NCBI GenBank assembly: GCA_900544515.1
Contig: UQVI01000022.1
Coordinates: 1-15,828, forward strand
Source of the DNA: an uncultured Oscillospiraceae bacterium
GTDB lineage: Bacteria; Bacillota; Clostridia; Oscillospirales; Acutalibacteraceae
DNA: 15,828 bases
Reading direction: 5' to 3'
Positions within the stretch are counted from its first letter, which is position 1; every line of letters begins with the position of its first letter. The notes below the pieces were generated by a model. The model was not told the origin of the DNA. It did not search any database and was given only the letters and a program-made list of their open reading frames with translations. Below are positions 1 to 7,415 of the stretch, piece by piece. The translations under genes were made by a program, and so were the position numbers.

Positions 1-78
1 GAAATCATATTAACATATAAAATAAATTTGTGCAAATATTTAATCTGTTTATATAACATAAATCAGTGAAATATAAAA

Positions 79-107
79 TTTACAATATGGAACTGCTGTG
101 GTATAAT
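79..107 (+). promoter_or_regulatory. Sigma-A type promoter of the GTPase-nuclease gene
   Basis: TTTACA (79-84) and TATAAT (102-107) are separated by 17 bp, and TG one base before the -10 box makes it an extended -10. Transcription would start near 114, giving a leader of about 26 nt that includes the ribosome binding site GGTGAG at 131-136. Seen directly; activity is inferred. Confidence 0.7.
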
Positions 108-139
108 AGCCATGTGATAAAAGAGAGTGTGGTGAGAAA

Positions 140-2731
140 ATGAAAAAGATAGTTGTCGGTATTTTGGCTCACGTCGATTCAGGCAAGACTACGCTTTCCG
201 AAGCATTGTTATATCAGTCAGGCAATATCAATAAGCTTGGCAGGGTTGACCACAGGGATTCTTTTTTAGATACATTTTCTCTTGAACGTGATCGCGGTAT
301 CACCATTTTTTCAAAGCAGGCAGTTTTAAAATATAAAGATACTGAATTTACTTTGCTTGATACTCCCGGTCATGTGGATTTTTCTGCTGAGACGGAACGT
401 ACGCTCCAGGTGCTTGATTATGCAGTTCTGGTAATCAGTGCTACTGACGGTATTCAGAGCCATACGCAAACCTTATGGAAGCTGCTTTCAAAATATAATG
501 TACCATGCTTTATTTTTATCAATAAAATGGATCTGGACAATGCCGATAAAGAACGAGTGATTACTGAGCTGAAAACAAAATTCAGTGACGGCTGTGTGGA
601 TTTCGGAAGTAATGATAAAGATGAATTCTATGAAAATATTGCCCTTTGTGATGAAACGCTTTTAAATCAATATTATGAAACGGAAACGGTAAAAACCGAT
701 GATATTATCAACTGTATTAAGGACAGAAAAATTTTTCCCTGTCTGTTCGGATCAGCACTTAAATTAACTGGTGTGAATACATTCCTCGACTGCTTGTATA
801 ACTATACCGAAATGCCGCAGTACGGCAATGCATTTGCAGGAAAGGTCTATAAAATTTCAGAGGATAAGGGTCAGCGACTCACATTCCTAAAAATCACAGG
901 CGGAAATCTTAAGGTCAAGGAAATACTTCAGTCGGATAAAAATAAGAATTCTGAAAAGATAAATCAGATCAGGATTTATTCAGGTGAAAAATTTACTGCT
1001 GTGGATACTGCATCAGCAGGTACAATATGTGCAGTAACAGGTATAACCTTTACAAAACCCGGAGACGGCTTGGGCATAGAAAACAGCACAGGTCTGCCTG
1101 TTCTTGAGCCGGTGCTCACGTATAAATTAAATGTTCCTGCTGATGTGGATGTTCATACTGCACTTGAAAAAATGAGGATTCTTGAAAATGAAGACCCTCA
1201 GCTCAAGGTAGTATGGAATGAGCGTCTGGGTGAAATCAACATTCAGCTTATGGGTGATATCCAGCTGGAAATTCTGCAGGCAATCATCCGTGATCGTTTT
1301 GGTATACAGGCTTCATTCGGCAAAGGGAATATCATATATAAGGAAACGATTTCAGATACAGTCGAGGGGGTAGGGCATTTTGAACCGCTCAGGCATTATG
1401 CAGAGGTTCATCTCCTGCTCAAACCGTTAAAAAGGGACAGTGGCGTTGTTTTTAAAACCGGCTGCAAGGAGGATTTACTCGATAAAAACTGGCAGAGACT
1501 TATATTAACGCATCTGTATGAAAAGACGCATATCGGCGTGCTTACAGGTTCACCGATAACGGATATTGAAATAACGCTGGTGTCAGGCAGGGCACACGCA
1601 AAGCATACAGAGGGCGGTGATTTCCGACAGGCTACCTACAGAGCAGTAAGACAGGGACTGCGCTCGGCAAACAGCGTTTTGCTTGAGCCGGTTTATGAAT
1701 TTACATTGGATGTGCCGACGGAGAATATAGGCAGAGCAATGATGGATATTCAGCGTATGTCAGGCAGTTTCAATCCGCCTGAAACCGTTGGTGATTATTC
1801 TGTTATAAACGGTACTGCTCCTGTTTCAACGATGTATGACTACTCAAGAGATGTTATTCAGTATACACACGGTAAGGGCAAGTTGATGTGTGCTTTAAAG
1901 GGATATGAGCCTTGCCATAATGCCGATGAGGTGATTGCGGATATCGGCTATGATTGTGATGCAGATACGGACAATCCCTGCGATTCTGTTTTCTGCTCAC
2001 ACGGTGCAGGATACAATGTAAAGTGGAATGAAATTAAAAGCCATATGCATTTGCCCAGTGCTCTTTCAACGCCTAAAAGCGATTACATGAAGAGCATAAG
2101 CAAAACCGAATTTTCAAAATGTAAGGATAGGGACAACCTCTTTGCGCTTGATAAGGAGCTTATGCAGATTTTTGAGCAGACCTATGGTCCGATAAAAAAT
2201 CGTTCGGTCAATCAGAATCATTTCACTTTTACGCAAAAAGCAGCAAGTAAGAACGAAAATAAGAAGTATAAATCATCACGCCCTGCGAGATATGATGGTA
2301 CAGAATATCTGCTGGTTGACGGCTACAATGTTATTTTTGCGTGGGACAGCCTCAAGAAGCTTTCAAAGGACAATATTGAGGGTGCAAGGAATATGCTGAT
2401 TAATATTCTTTGTAATTATCAGGGTTATAAAAAGTGTGAGGTAATTCTTGTTTTCGATGCCTATAAGGTTAAGGGCAGCAGCCGTGAGGTTGAAAAGGTA
2501 AACAATATTAACATTGTCTATACTAAAGAGGCTGAAACTGCGGACATGTATATTGAAAAGGTATCGCATAAGCTTGCGAAAAATAATAAGGTAAGGGTTG
2601 TCACCTCCGATGCACTTGAGCAGCTCATTATCTTGGGCAATGGTGCACTGCGTGTATCTTCAAGGGAATTCCTTTATGAAATTCAGCAGGCAGAGGAGGA
2701 TATCAGAACTATCATTTCCGAAATGCATTAA
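140..2731 (+). CDS. TetM/EF-G-like ribosomal GTPase fused to a C-terminal YacP/Rae1-type NYN ribonuclease domain
   Basis: This is an 863-residue translational GTPase with an extra domain. GTPase motifs are complete: HVDSGKTT (11-18, P-loop), RGIT (52-55), DTPGHVD (74-80), NKMD (128-131) and GSAL (204-207). EF-G-like domains II to V follow to about residue 590. In the domain IV tip, where Tet(M) has its YSPV loop, this protein has a His-rich stretch (HAKHTEGGDFR, 486-496), so tetracycline protection by the Tet(M) mechanism is doubtful. A segment at 600-640 holds FCSHGAGY. From about 722 to 863 there is a YacP-like NYN domain: DGYN (727-730), E747/R750, FDA (772-774), ETAD (799-802), TSD (822-824). 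Rae1 (YacP) of Bacillus subtilis is a ribosome-associated endoribonuclease that cuts mRNA in the A site. I infer a factor that enters the ribosomal A site, uses GTP, and may cleave mRNA there. The start is ATG with GGTGAG upstream. Family is clear; function is inferred. Confidence 0.9.
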   Translation: MKKIVVGILAHVDSGKTTLSEALLYQSGNINKLGRVDHRDSFLDTFSLERDRGITIFSKQAVLKYKDTEFTLLDTPGHVDFSAETERTLQVLDYAVLVISATDGIQSHTQTLWKLLSKYNVPCFIFINKMDLDNADKERVITELKTKFSDGCVDFGSNDKDEFYENIALCDETLLNQYYETETVKTDDIINCIKDRKIFPCLFGSALKLTGVNTFLDCLYNYTEMPQYGNAFAGKVYKISEDKGQRLTFLKITGGNLKVKEILQSDKNKNSEKINQIRIYSGEKFTAVDTASAGTICAVTGITFTKPGDGLGIENSTGLPVLEPVLTYKLNVPADVDVHTALEKMRILENEDPQLKVVWNERLGEINIQLMGDIQLEILQAIIRDRFGIQASFGKGNIIYKETISDTVEGVGHFEPLRHYAEVHLLLKPLKRDSGVVFKTGCKEDLLDKNWQRLILTHLYEKTHIGVLTGSPITDIEITLVSGRAHAKHTEGGDFRQATYRAVRQGLRSANSVLLEPVYEFTLDVPTENIGRAMMDIQRMSGSFNPPETVGDYSVINGTAPVSTMYDYSRDVIQYTHGKGKLMCALKGYEPCHNADEVIADIGYDCDADTDNPCDSVFCSHGAGYNVKWNEIKSHMHLPSALSTPKSDYMKSISKTEFSKCKDRDNLFALDKELMQIFEQTYGPIKNRSVNQNHFTFTQKAASKNENKKYKSSRPARYDGTEYLLVDGYNVIFAWDSLKKLSKDNIEGARNMLINILCNYQGYKKCEVILVFDAYKVKGSSREVEKVNNINIVYTKEAETADMYIEKVSHKLAKNNKVRVVTSDALEQLIILGNGALRVSSREFLYEIQQAEEDIRTIISEMH

Positions 2732-2804
2732 TGCTTTGAAATCAATTCAAGTACTATTTCTTTGGAAATATTTGAAAAATTTGTATGATGAGTAGGTTGT
2801 TTTA

Positions 2805-3353
2805 ATGATGAAGTATATCTGTCTTGCTGACAATAAAGAAGATGAGAAGCTTGTAAAGGCTTTGTATAATAAATCGTTTCCTGTTCAGGAGCGTATGCCG
2901 TATTTTATTTTGAAATATAAGTCAAAGAAAGGCAATGCCGATTTTTTCAAAATCTATGATGACAGCATCTTTGTCGGTCTGTGTTATTGTGTTTTTTATA
3001 AGGATATACTGTATATTTTTTATCTTGCTGTTGACGAATCATGCAGAGGGAAAGGCTATGGCAGTAGGGTACTGCAATATATTGAGGAAAAGTACTGTGA
3101 CTACAGAATTATACTCAATATTGAAGAGGTTACTAAAAACTGTTCAAATTATGAGCAGCGACTGTCCAGAAAAGCCTTTTATCAGAAAAACGGATTCTTT
3201 GCTCTTGATTATAAGTTGAAAGAAGGAAGCGTTGTTTATGAAAATCTTTGCTGCAGTAAGAATGGTGAAGGTATAAGTAAGCAGGAATACTTTGAAATGA
3301 TGAAAAGCTTTTTCGGCGGATTTTATATCTTTTATAAGCTCTTCTCATCTTAA
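2805..3353 (+). CDS. GNAT family N-acetyltransferase
   Basis: This 182-residue protein has the acetyl-CoA pyrophosphate-binding motif A, RGKGYG, at 81-86, preceded by the strand YIFYLAVDES, and the later FYQKNGF motif at 125-131 typical of the GNAT fold. It would transfer an acetyl group from acetyl-CoA to an amine; the substrate cannot be read from the sequence. Residues after about 150 form a short tail rich in Phe, Tyr and Lys outside the usual GNAT core. Two tandem ATG codons (2805 and 2808) are possible starts, and only a weak AGG lies upstream. It follows the GTPase gene by 73 bp with no terminator between, so it may be co-transcribed. A strong terminator follows. Confidence 0.85.
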   Translation: MMKYICLADNKEDEKLVKALYNKSFPVQERMPYFILKYKSKKGNADFFKIYDDSIFVGLCYCVFYKDILYIFYLAVDESCRGKGYGSRVLQYIEEKYCDYRIILNIEEVTKNCSNYEQRLSRKAFYQKNGFFALDYKLKEGSVVYENLCCSKNGEGISKQEYFEMMKSFFGGFYIFYKLFSS

Positions 3354-3439
3354 AAATGTATAAAAAATAAGCCTTCTGATTTAGCTGGGGTATGGTAACG
3401 AAGTATTGGTTTTCGCAGAAATTGCCTGAAATACAGTCA

Positions 3440-3475
3440 AAAAGCGCAGCAAGACGCAAGTCTTGCTGCGCTTTT
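3440..3475. terminator. Bidirectional intrinsic terminator between convergent genes
   Basis: A perfect 16-bp stem (arms 3440-3455 and 3460-3475) closes a GCAA loop. The arms begin with AAAA and end with TTTT, so either strand gives a GC-rich hairpin followed by a U-tract. It lies between the acetyltransferase (+) and the FAD dehydrogenase (-) and should terminate both. The 97 bp from here to the dehydrogenase stop codon hold no gene that I can see. Confidence 0.9.
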
Positions 3476-3572
3476 AAGCTATATTTACAAACGAATTTCC
3501 TAAGCAACACTTCGTTATCACGCCTCAGCTTTACGATTCATTTCGTTCATCAGAAGGCTATTATTATCATCA

Positions 3573-4970
3573 TTAATCTTTTTCAGCAAGCTTGCGTCCC
3601 ATAAGTACACCCATAACACTTGCCATCATAAGTCCTCTTGTCCAGCCTGAGCTGTCACCGAGACAGTGCAGACCCTTGATGTTTGTGTTCAGGTCTGTGT
3701 CCATTTTTACCTTGTTGCTGTAGAATTTAAGCTCAGGGCTGTAAAGCAATGTTTCAGTGGATGCAAATCCCGGAACAACAATATCAAGCATTTTGATAAA
3801 TTCAATGATGTTTGTCATTGCCCGGTAAGGCATAGCTGCGGTTATGTCACCTGCCACTGCATCCTTGAGTGTTGGCTTTACGTTGCTTTTGGAAAGTTCA
3901 TGCGGCCAGGTCCTTTTTCCGTCCAGGATATCACCGAAACGCTGTACCATAATGTGTCCTGCACCGAGCATATTTGTAAGCTCGCCGACCTTTTGTGCAT
4001 ACTCAATCGGCTGATTGAACGGCTCTGTGAAATTATGGCTTACAAGGATTGCAAGGTTGGTATTCTCGCTCTTTTTGTCCTTATAACTGTGACCGTTTAC
4101 AACAGCAAGGTCGTTGTCATAATTCTCCTGTGCAACAAATCCGCCCGGATTCTGACAGAAGGTACGCACCTTGTTTTTCCAGGGATTAGGATAACCAATC
4201 AGCTTTGATTCGTAAAGTGTCTCATTTACCTTTTCCATGATTTCATTTCTGCATTCCACACGAACACCGATGTCAACCGTGCCGGGCTTATGGGCAATAT
4301 GATGCTCAGTGCAAAGCTTTTCAAGCCAGTCTGCACCGCGTCTGCCTGTTGCGATAACCACTTCTTCTGCTGTGATTTCTTTGTCATTTCCATTATCGTC
4401 GATGATAACGCCTTTGCAGTTTTTTTCTTCAAGTATAAGATTTTTGCACTCGGTTGAGAAAAGCATTTCAACATCGTTTTCAAGAAGATAGGTTTGAATT
4501 CTGTAGTAAAGCTCCTGCGCCTTTTCGGTGCCGAGATGACGAATCGGACAATCAACCAGCTTAAGACCTGCTTTGATCGCATTCTTTCTTATTTCTTTAA
4601 TTGCATCTCCTGTATAAACGCCCTCAACCTTTGTGTCTGCACCGAATTCAAGGTAGATTTTATCCGTATAGTCAATGAGCTCCTGAGCAAAATCACAGCC
4701 GATAAGATCCGGCAAATCACCGCCTACCTCATAGCTGAGGCTGAGCTTTCCGTCGGAAAATGCACCTGCACCGGAGAAACCAGTTGTGATTGCACAGCTT
4801 GGCTTGCAGTTGACACACTGACCTGTTTTGTCCTTAGGACAGTGCCTTTTCTCAACAGGCTTTCCTTTTTCAATCAGAAGTATTCTTTTATCTGATTTGT
4901 GTCTGATCAGCTCGAGTGCTGTGAAAATGCCTGCAGGACCTGAGCCTACAATGATTAAATCGTAATCCAT
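3573..4970 (-). CDS. FAD-dependent dehydrogenase, COG2509 type
   Basis: This 465-residue flavoprotein starts with a Rossmann dinucleotide-binding motif: DLIIVGSGPAG, with GSGPAG at 9-14 and the acidic end of the second strand at E34. A Cys-rich segment follows (C44, C52, C55, C59; C-X7-C-X2-C-X3-C), then GFSGAGAFSDGKL (64-76), which I recognise from the uncharacterised FAD-dependent dehydrogenases of COG2509. A further FAD-contacting region is VVIATGRRG, and a C-terminal CLGDSSGWTRGL motif closes the FAD site. It is cytoplasmic, with no signal peptide. The true substrate is unknown; the four cysteines could hold a metal or be redox active. I chose ATG at 4970, not the in-frame ATG 54 bases upstream, because AAGGAG sits 7 nt before it and MDYDLIIVG is the natural beginning of the fold. 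The upstream ATG lies beyond a terminator hairpin in the leader. Confidence 0.88.
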   Translation of the reverse strand: MDYDLIIVGSGPAGIFTALELIRHKSDKRILLIEKGKPVEKRHCPKDKTGQCVNCKPSCAITTGFSGAGAFSDGKLSLSYEVGGDLPDLIGCDFAQELIDYTDKIYLEFGADTKVEGVYTGDAIKEIRKNAIKAGLKLVDCPIRHLGTEKAQELYYRIQTYLLENDVEMLFSTECKNLILEEKNCKGVIIDDNGNDKEITAEEVVIATGRRGADWLEKLCTEHHIAHKPGTVDIGVRVECRNEIMEKVNETLYESKLIGYPNPWKNKVRTFCQNPGGFVAQENYDNDLAVVNGHSYKDKKSENTNLAILVSHNFTEPFNQPIEYAQKVGELTNMLGAGHIMVQRFGDILDGKRTWPHELSKSNVKPTLKDAVAGDITAAMPYRAMTNIIEFIKMLDIVVPGFASTETLLYSPELKFYSNKVKMDTDLNTNIKGLHCLGDSSGWTRGLMMASVMGVLMGRKLAEKD

Positions 4971-5002
4971 AACGTTCTCCTTGTTTGCAGTTTTATTTGG
5001 AT

Positions 5003-5036
5003 AAAAAAACAGGTCAAACCGCAATGGTTCGACCTG
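5003..5036 (-). terminator. Intrinsic terminator in the leader of the FAD dehydrogenase gene (possible attenuator)
   Basis: Read on the minus strand, an 11-bp stem with one mismatch (arms 5036-5026 and 5020-5010) closes a 5-nt loop and is followed by seven T residues (5009-5003). This is a canonical intrinsic terminator. It lies about 16 nt after the predicted transcription start and about 32 nt before the start codon, with no gene upstream that needs terminating. A premature-termination control or a short RNA of about 50 nt is the simplest reading. No clear antiterminator or known riboswitch aptamer fits in the short leader. Confidence 0.75.
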
Positions 5037-5059
5037 AAATTTACAACCTATTGCATATC

Positions 5060-5088
5060 ATATTAGCATATTCAGAAAATTTTGTCAA
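5060..5088 (-). promoter_or_regulatory. Near-consensus promoter driving the FAD dehydrogenase leader
   Basis: On the minus strand, TTGACA (5088-5083), a 17-bp spacer and TAATAT (5065-5060) form a near-perfect vegetative promoter. Start of transcription is expected near 5052. It diverges from the peptidase operon promoter about 120 bp away. Confidence 0.8.
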
Positions 5089-5183
5089 ATCACACTCTGT
5101 CTTTATTGACAATAAATTTGTACTTTTTAAGCATATATTTATTAATATTGCTCGAGCTTACTCTTGTTTTATTCTGCTCTTAC

Positions 5184-5212
5184 TTGCTTATGTAAAATAT
5201 TTCTGTTATAAT
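5184..5212 (+). promoter_or_regulatory. Promoter of the peptidase-ABC transporter-GH2 operon
   Basis: TTGCTT (5184-5189) and TATAAT (5207-5212) are separated by 17 bp, with TG one base before the -10 box. Transcription would start near 5219, leaving a leader of about 39 nt before the ATG at 5258. A further TTGACA at 5106-5111 has no good -10 partner. Confidence 0.7.
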
Positions 5213-5257
5213 AAATTTATTATAGTATTATGTTATGTTTTATGAACGGAGAATCAT

Positions 5258-5713
5258 ATGAATGATTTTAAGTCAATAAAGGAAATTCTTGAGACAACAG
5301 GCAAATATACCGGTCTTACAATGGGAACATCAATGGAGCCGCTTATTCATCATCAGCGTGATAATATTATTGTTGTTAAAAATAAGGGCAGGCTTAAGAA
5401 ATATGATATCCCTGTGTATGTAACGAAGAACGGAAAATATATAATGCACCGTGTTACGAAGGTATGTGACGACCACTATGTTATTGTCGGTGACAATCTT
5501 TTAAAGCGTGAATATGTAACGGATGATATGATTTGCGGTGTGCTTGTGGGCTTTTATAAAAACGGAAAGCGTTATGTGGATCTGGAAAATTCAGTGCCAT
5601 ATAAGATTTACTCCAGAATATGGGTGGCACTTCTTCCGATAAGGCCTGTTCTTTTAATTTTTACAAGAGGTGTCAGCTATATAAGGCGTCATTGCTTTAA
5701 AAGAGGAGAATAA
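5258..5713 (+). CDS. S24/S26-type serine peptidase, signal peptidase-like (Ser/His), no N-terminal anchor
   Basis: This 151-residue protein carries the signal peptidase signature: MGTSMEP (22-28, nucleophile Ser25), YIMHRV (61-66) and VGDN (77-80). A His (H64) stands where bacterial type I signal peptidases have the general-base Lys, so it resembles the S26B group (SipW, archaeal and ER enzymes), known to use a Ser/His pair. Unlike typical signal peptidases it has no N-terminal membrane helix. The only hydrophobic stretch is near the C-terminus (about 122-136), and the tail is basic. GGAG lies 6 nt before the ATG. The gene ends 6 bp before an ABC exporter gene whose ribosome binding site lies in its last codons, so the two are probably coupled. 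Family knowledge suggests trimming of an exported peptide, but no precursor peptide gene is visible nearby. Confidence 0.8.
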   Translation: MNDFKSIKEILETTGKYTGLTMGTSMEPLIHHQRDNIIVVKNKGRLKKYDIPVYVTKNGKYIMHRVTKVCDDHYVIVGDNLLKREYVTDDMICGVLVGFYKNGKRYVDLENSVPYKIYSRIWVALLPIRPVLLIFTRGVSYIRRHCFKRGE

Positions 5714-5719
5714 ACGAAT

Positions 5720-7411
5720 TTGGAAAATACTACAAATAAAATCAATAAATCTGATAAGGCTGTTATCAGCTGGATTTTAAAGGTCTGCAAAAGTCAGATA
5801 CCGACACTGGTTTTTCTTGTTGCGGTAAATGTGATTCACGGTGTTACTTCAGTAATGTTTGCAAACTTTTCAAAAAATGTGATTGACGGTGCTACAGTTT
5901 ATCATAATGTGAATCATATTGTGAAATTTGCACTTGCTCTTTTAGGTGTTGTCATTCTTCAGACAACACTCAGCATAACAAGAAGCTGTGTTTCCGAAAG
6001 GTGCAAGGGTAGGCTTGACATTGAGCTGAAAAGGCATCTTCTCGATGTTATTATGAAAAAGGATTATTCTGTTGTAACCGCCTATCACACAGGTGAGCTG
6101 CAGAACAGAATGTTCAATGATGTAAATGTTGTTACGGAAAGCTTTACAAGAATTCTGCCGCAGGGTATTTTCTTCTGCACAAAGCTTCTGAGCTCACTTA
6201 TTTATCTTATTGTTATTGACAAGATTTTTGCGCTTGTTTTCGTAATCGGCGGCTGCGTGGTATTTGCTGTTACTCAGATGTTCAGAAAGCAGCTTAAGGA
6301 GCTCCATAAAAGAGTACAGGAAACGGAGGGCAAAACCCGTTCCTTTATCCAGGAAATTGTATCCAATCTTTTGGTCGTTAAAGCATTTTCTGTTGAGGAT
6401 AAAATTCAGAAGGAGACGGATGAACTGCAGGAGGAGAATTTCTCAGCAAAAATTAAGCGAAGAAATTTCAGTATTTTTGCAAATACAGGTCTTAATTCCG
6501 TGTTCAGCATAGGTACGGTGTTTGCTGTTGCATTTGGTGCGTGGCGTCTTTTAAACGGCCTTATGACCTATGGAACAGTAACAGCTATGCTTCAGCTTGT
6601 TAACCAGGTTCAGTCACCCTTTGCATCTTTATCCGGAGTGATGCCGCAGTATTTTTCAATGATTGCATCTGCGGAAAGACTGATTGAAATTGATTCAATC
6701 AAAGACGAAGTATGTGTAAATGATAATAAAATTGATGCGGATGATACTTATAATAAAATGTCTGAAATTTTATTTCATAATATCAGCTTTAAATATGACA
6801 GGGATATCATTTTTGACAATACTTCTTTTTCTGTTAATAAAGGTGATTTTGTTGCTATTATGGGTATTTCCGGTATCGGAAAAAGCACACTGCTAAAACT
6901 CCTTTTAGGTGTGTTCAATACACAGGGCGGTGAAATCCTTCTTAAAACATCAGCCGGTGACATACCTATTGATAAAAATACAAGACGCCTCTTCTCATAT
7001 GTTCCACAAGGGAATATGGTGATATCAGGTACAATCAGAGATAATCTTACTTTTATTAATGATCATGCAACTGATGAGGAAATAGAAAAAGCGGTGAAAG
7101 TAAGCTGTGCAAAGCAGTTTATCGACGAACTGCCATTGGGGCTTGATACTGTCATCGGCGAAAAGGGAATGGGCCTTTCTGAGGGTCAGGTTCAGCGCCT
7201 TGCAATTGCCAGAAGTCTGCTTTCCAAGTCACCGATATTACTTCTTGATGAAGCAACATCCGCATTGGATGAGGAGACAGAAAAACAGTTTTTAACAAAT
7301 CTCAGAGAGCTTGATAATATGACCTGTATTATTGTGTCACATAAAAAGGCTGCAATTGAGATTTGTGATAAAAATATACAAATAATGAATGGGAAGATTG
7401 TTGAGGGGTAA
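5720..7411 (+). CDS. ABC exporter, fused permease-ATPase half-transporter (MsbA/LmrA type)
   Basis: This 563-residue protein has an N-terminal membrane domain (about 15-325, with hydrophobic helices near 26-50, 68-86, 150-185 and 255-295) and a C-terminal nucleotide-binding domain. Walker A is GISGIGKST (382-390), the Q-loop glutamine is Q430, the signature is LSEGQ (486-490), Walker B is ILLLDE (506-511) and the H-loop histidine is H541. It would act as a homodimer, or pair with another half, exporting a lipid, peptide or drug; no C39 peptidase domain is present. The start is an unusual TTG at 5720: no ATG occurs in frame for 45 codons, and GAGGAG lies 11 nt upstream inside the last codons of the peptidase gene. 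The neighbouring S26B-like peptidase suggests a peptide cargo, which is inference. Confidence 0.9.
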   Translation: MENTTNKINKSDKAVISWILKVCKSQIPTLVFLVAVNVIHGVTSVMFANFSKNVIDGATVYHNVNHIVKFALALLGVVILQTTLSITRSCVSERCKGRLDIELKRHLLDVIMKKDYSVVTAYHTGELQNRMFNDVNVVTESFTRILPQGIFFCTKLLSSLIYLIVIDKIFALVFVIGGCVVFAVTQMFRKQLKELHKRVQETEGKTRSFIQEIVSNLLVVKAFSVEDKIQKETDELQEENFSAKIKRRNFSIFANTGLNSVFSIGTVFAVAFGAWRLLNGLMTYGTVTAMLQLVNQVQSPFASLSGVMPQYFSMIASAERLIEIDSIKDEVCVNDNKIDADDTYNKMSEILFHNISFKYDRDIIFDNTSFSVNKGDFVAIMGISGIGKSTLLKLLLGVFNTQGGEILLKTSAGDIPIDKNTRRLFSYVPQGNMVISGTIRDNLTFINDHATDEEIEKAVKVSCAKQFIDELPLGLDTVIGEKGMGLSEGQVQRLAIARSLLSKSPILLLDEATSALDEETEKQFLTNLRELDNMTCIIVSHKKAAIEICDKNIQIMNGKIVEG

Positions 7412-7415
7412 AAGT

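Noticed and set aside
3666..4208. Plus-strand open frame of 180 codons antisense to the FAD dehydrogenase.
   Set aside because: It is Cys- and Val-rich with no ribosome binding site, as expected from the shadow of the real gene.
4971..5024. Longer N-terminus of the FAD dehydrogenase starting at ATG 5024 (18 extra residues).
   Set aside because: That ATG lies inside the predicted terminator hairpin, has no ribosome binding site and adds residues unlike the family; ATG 4970 has AAGGAG and starts the Rossmann fold.
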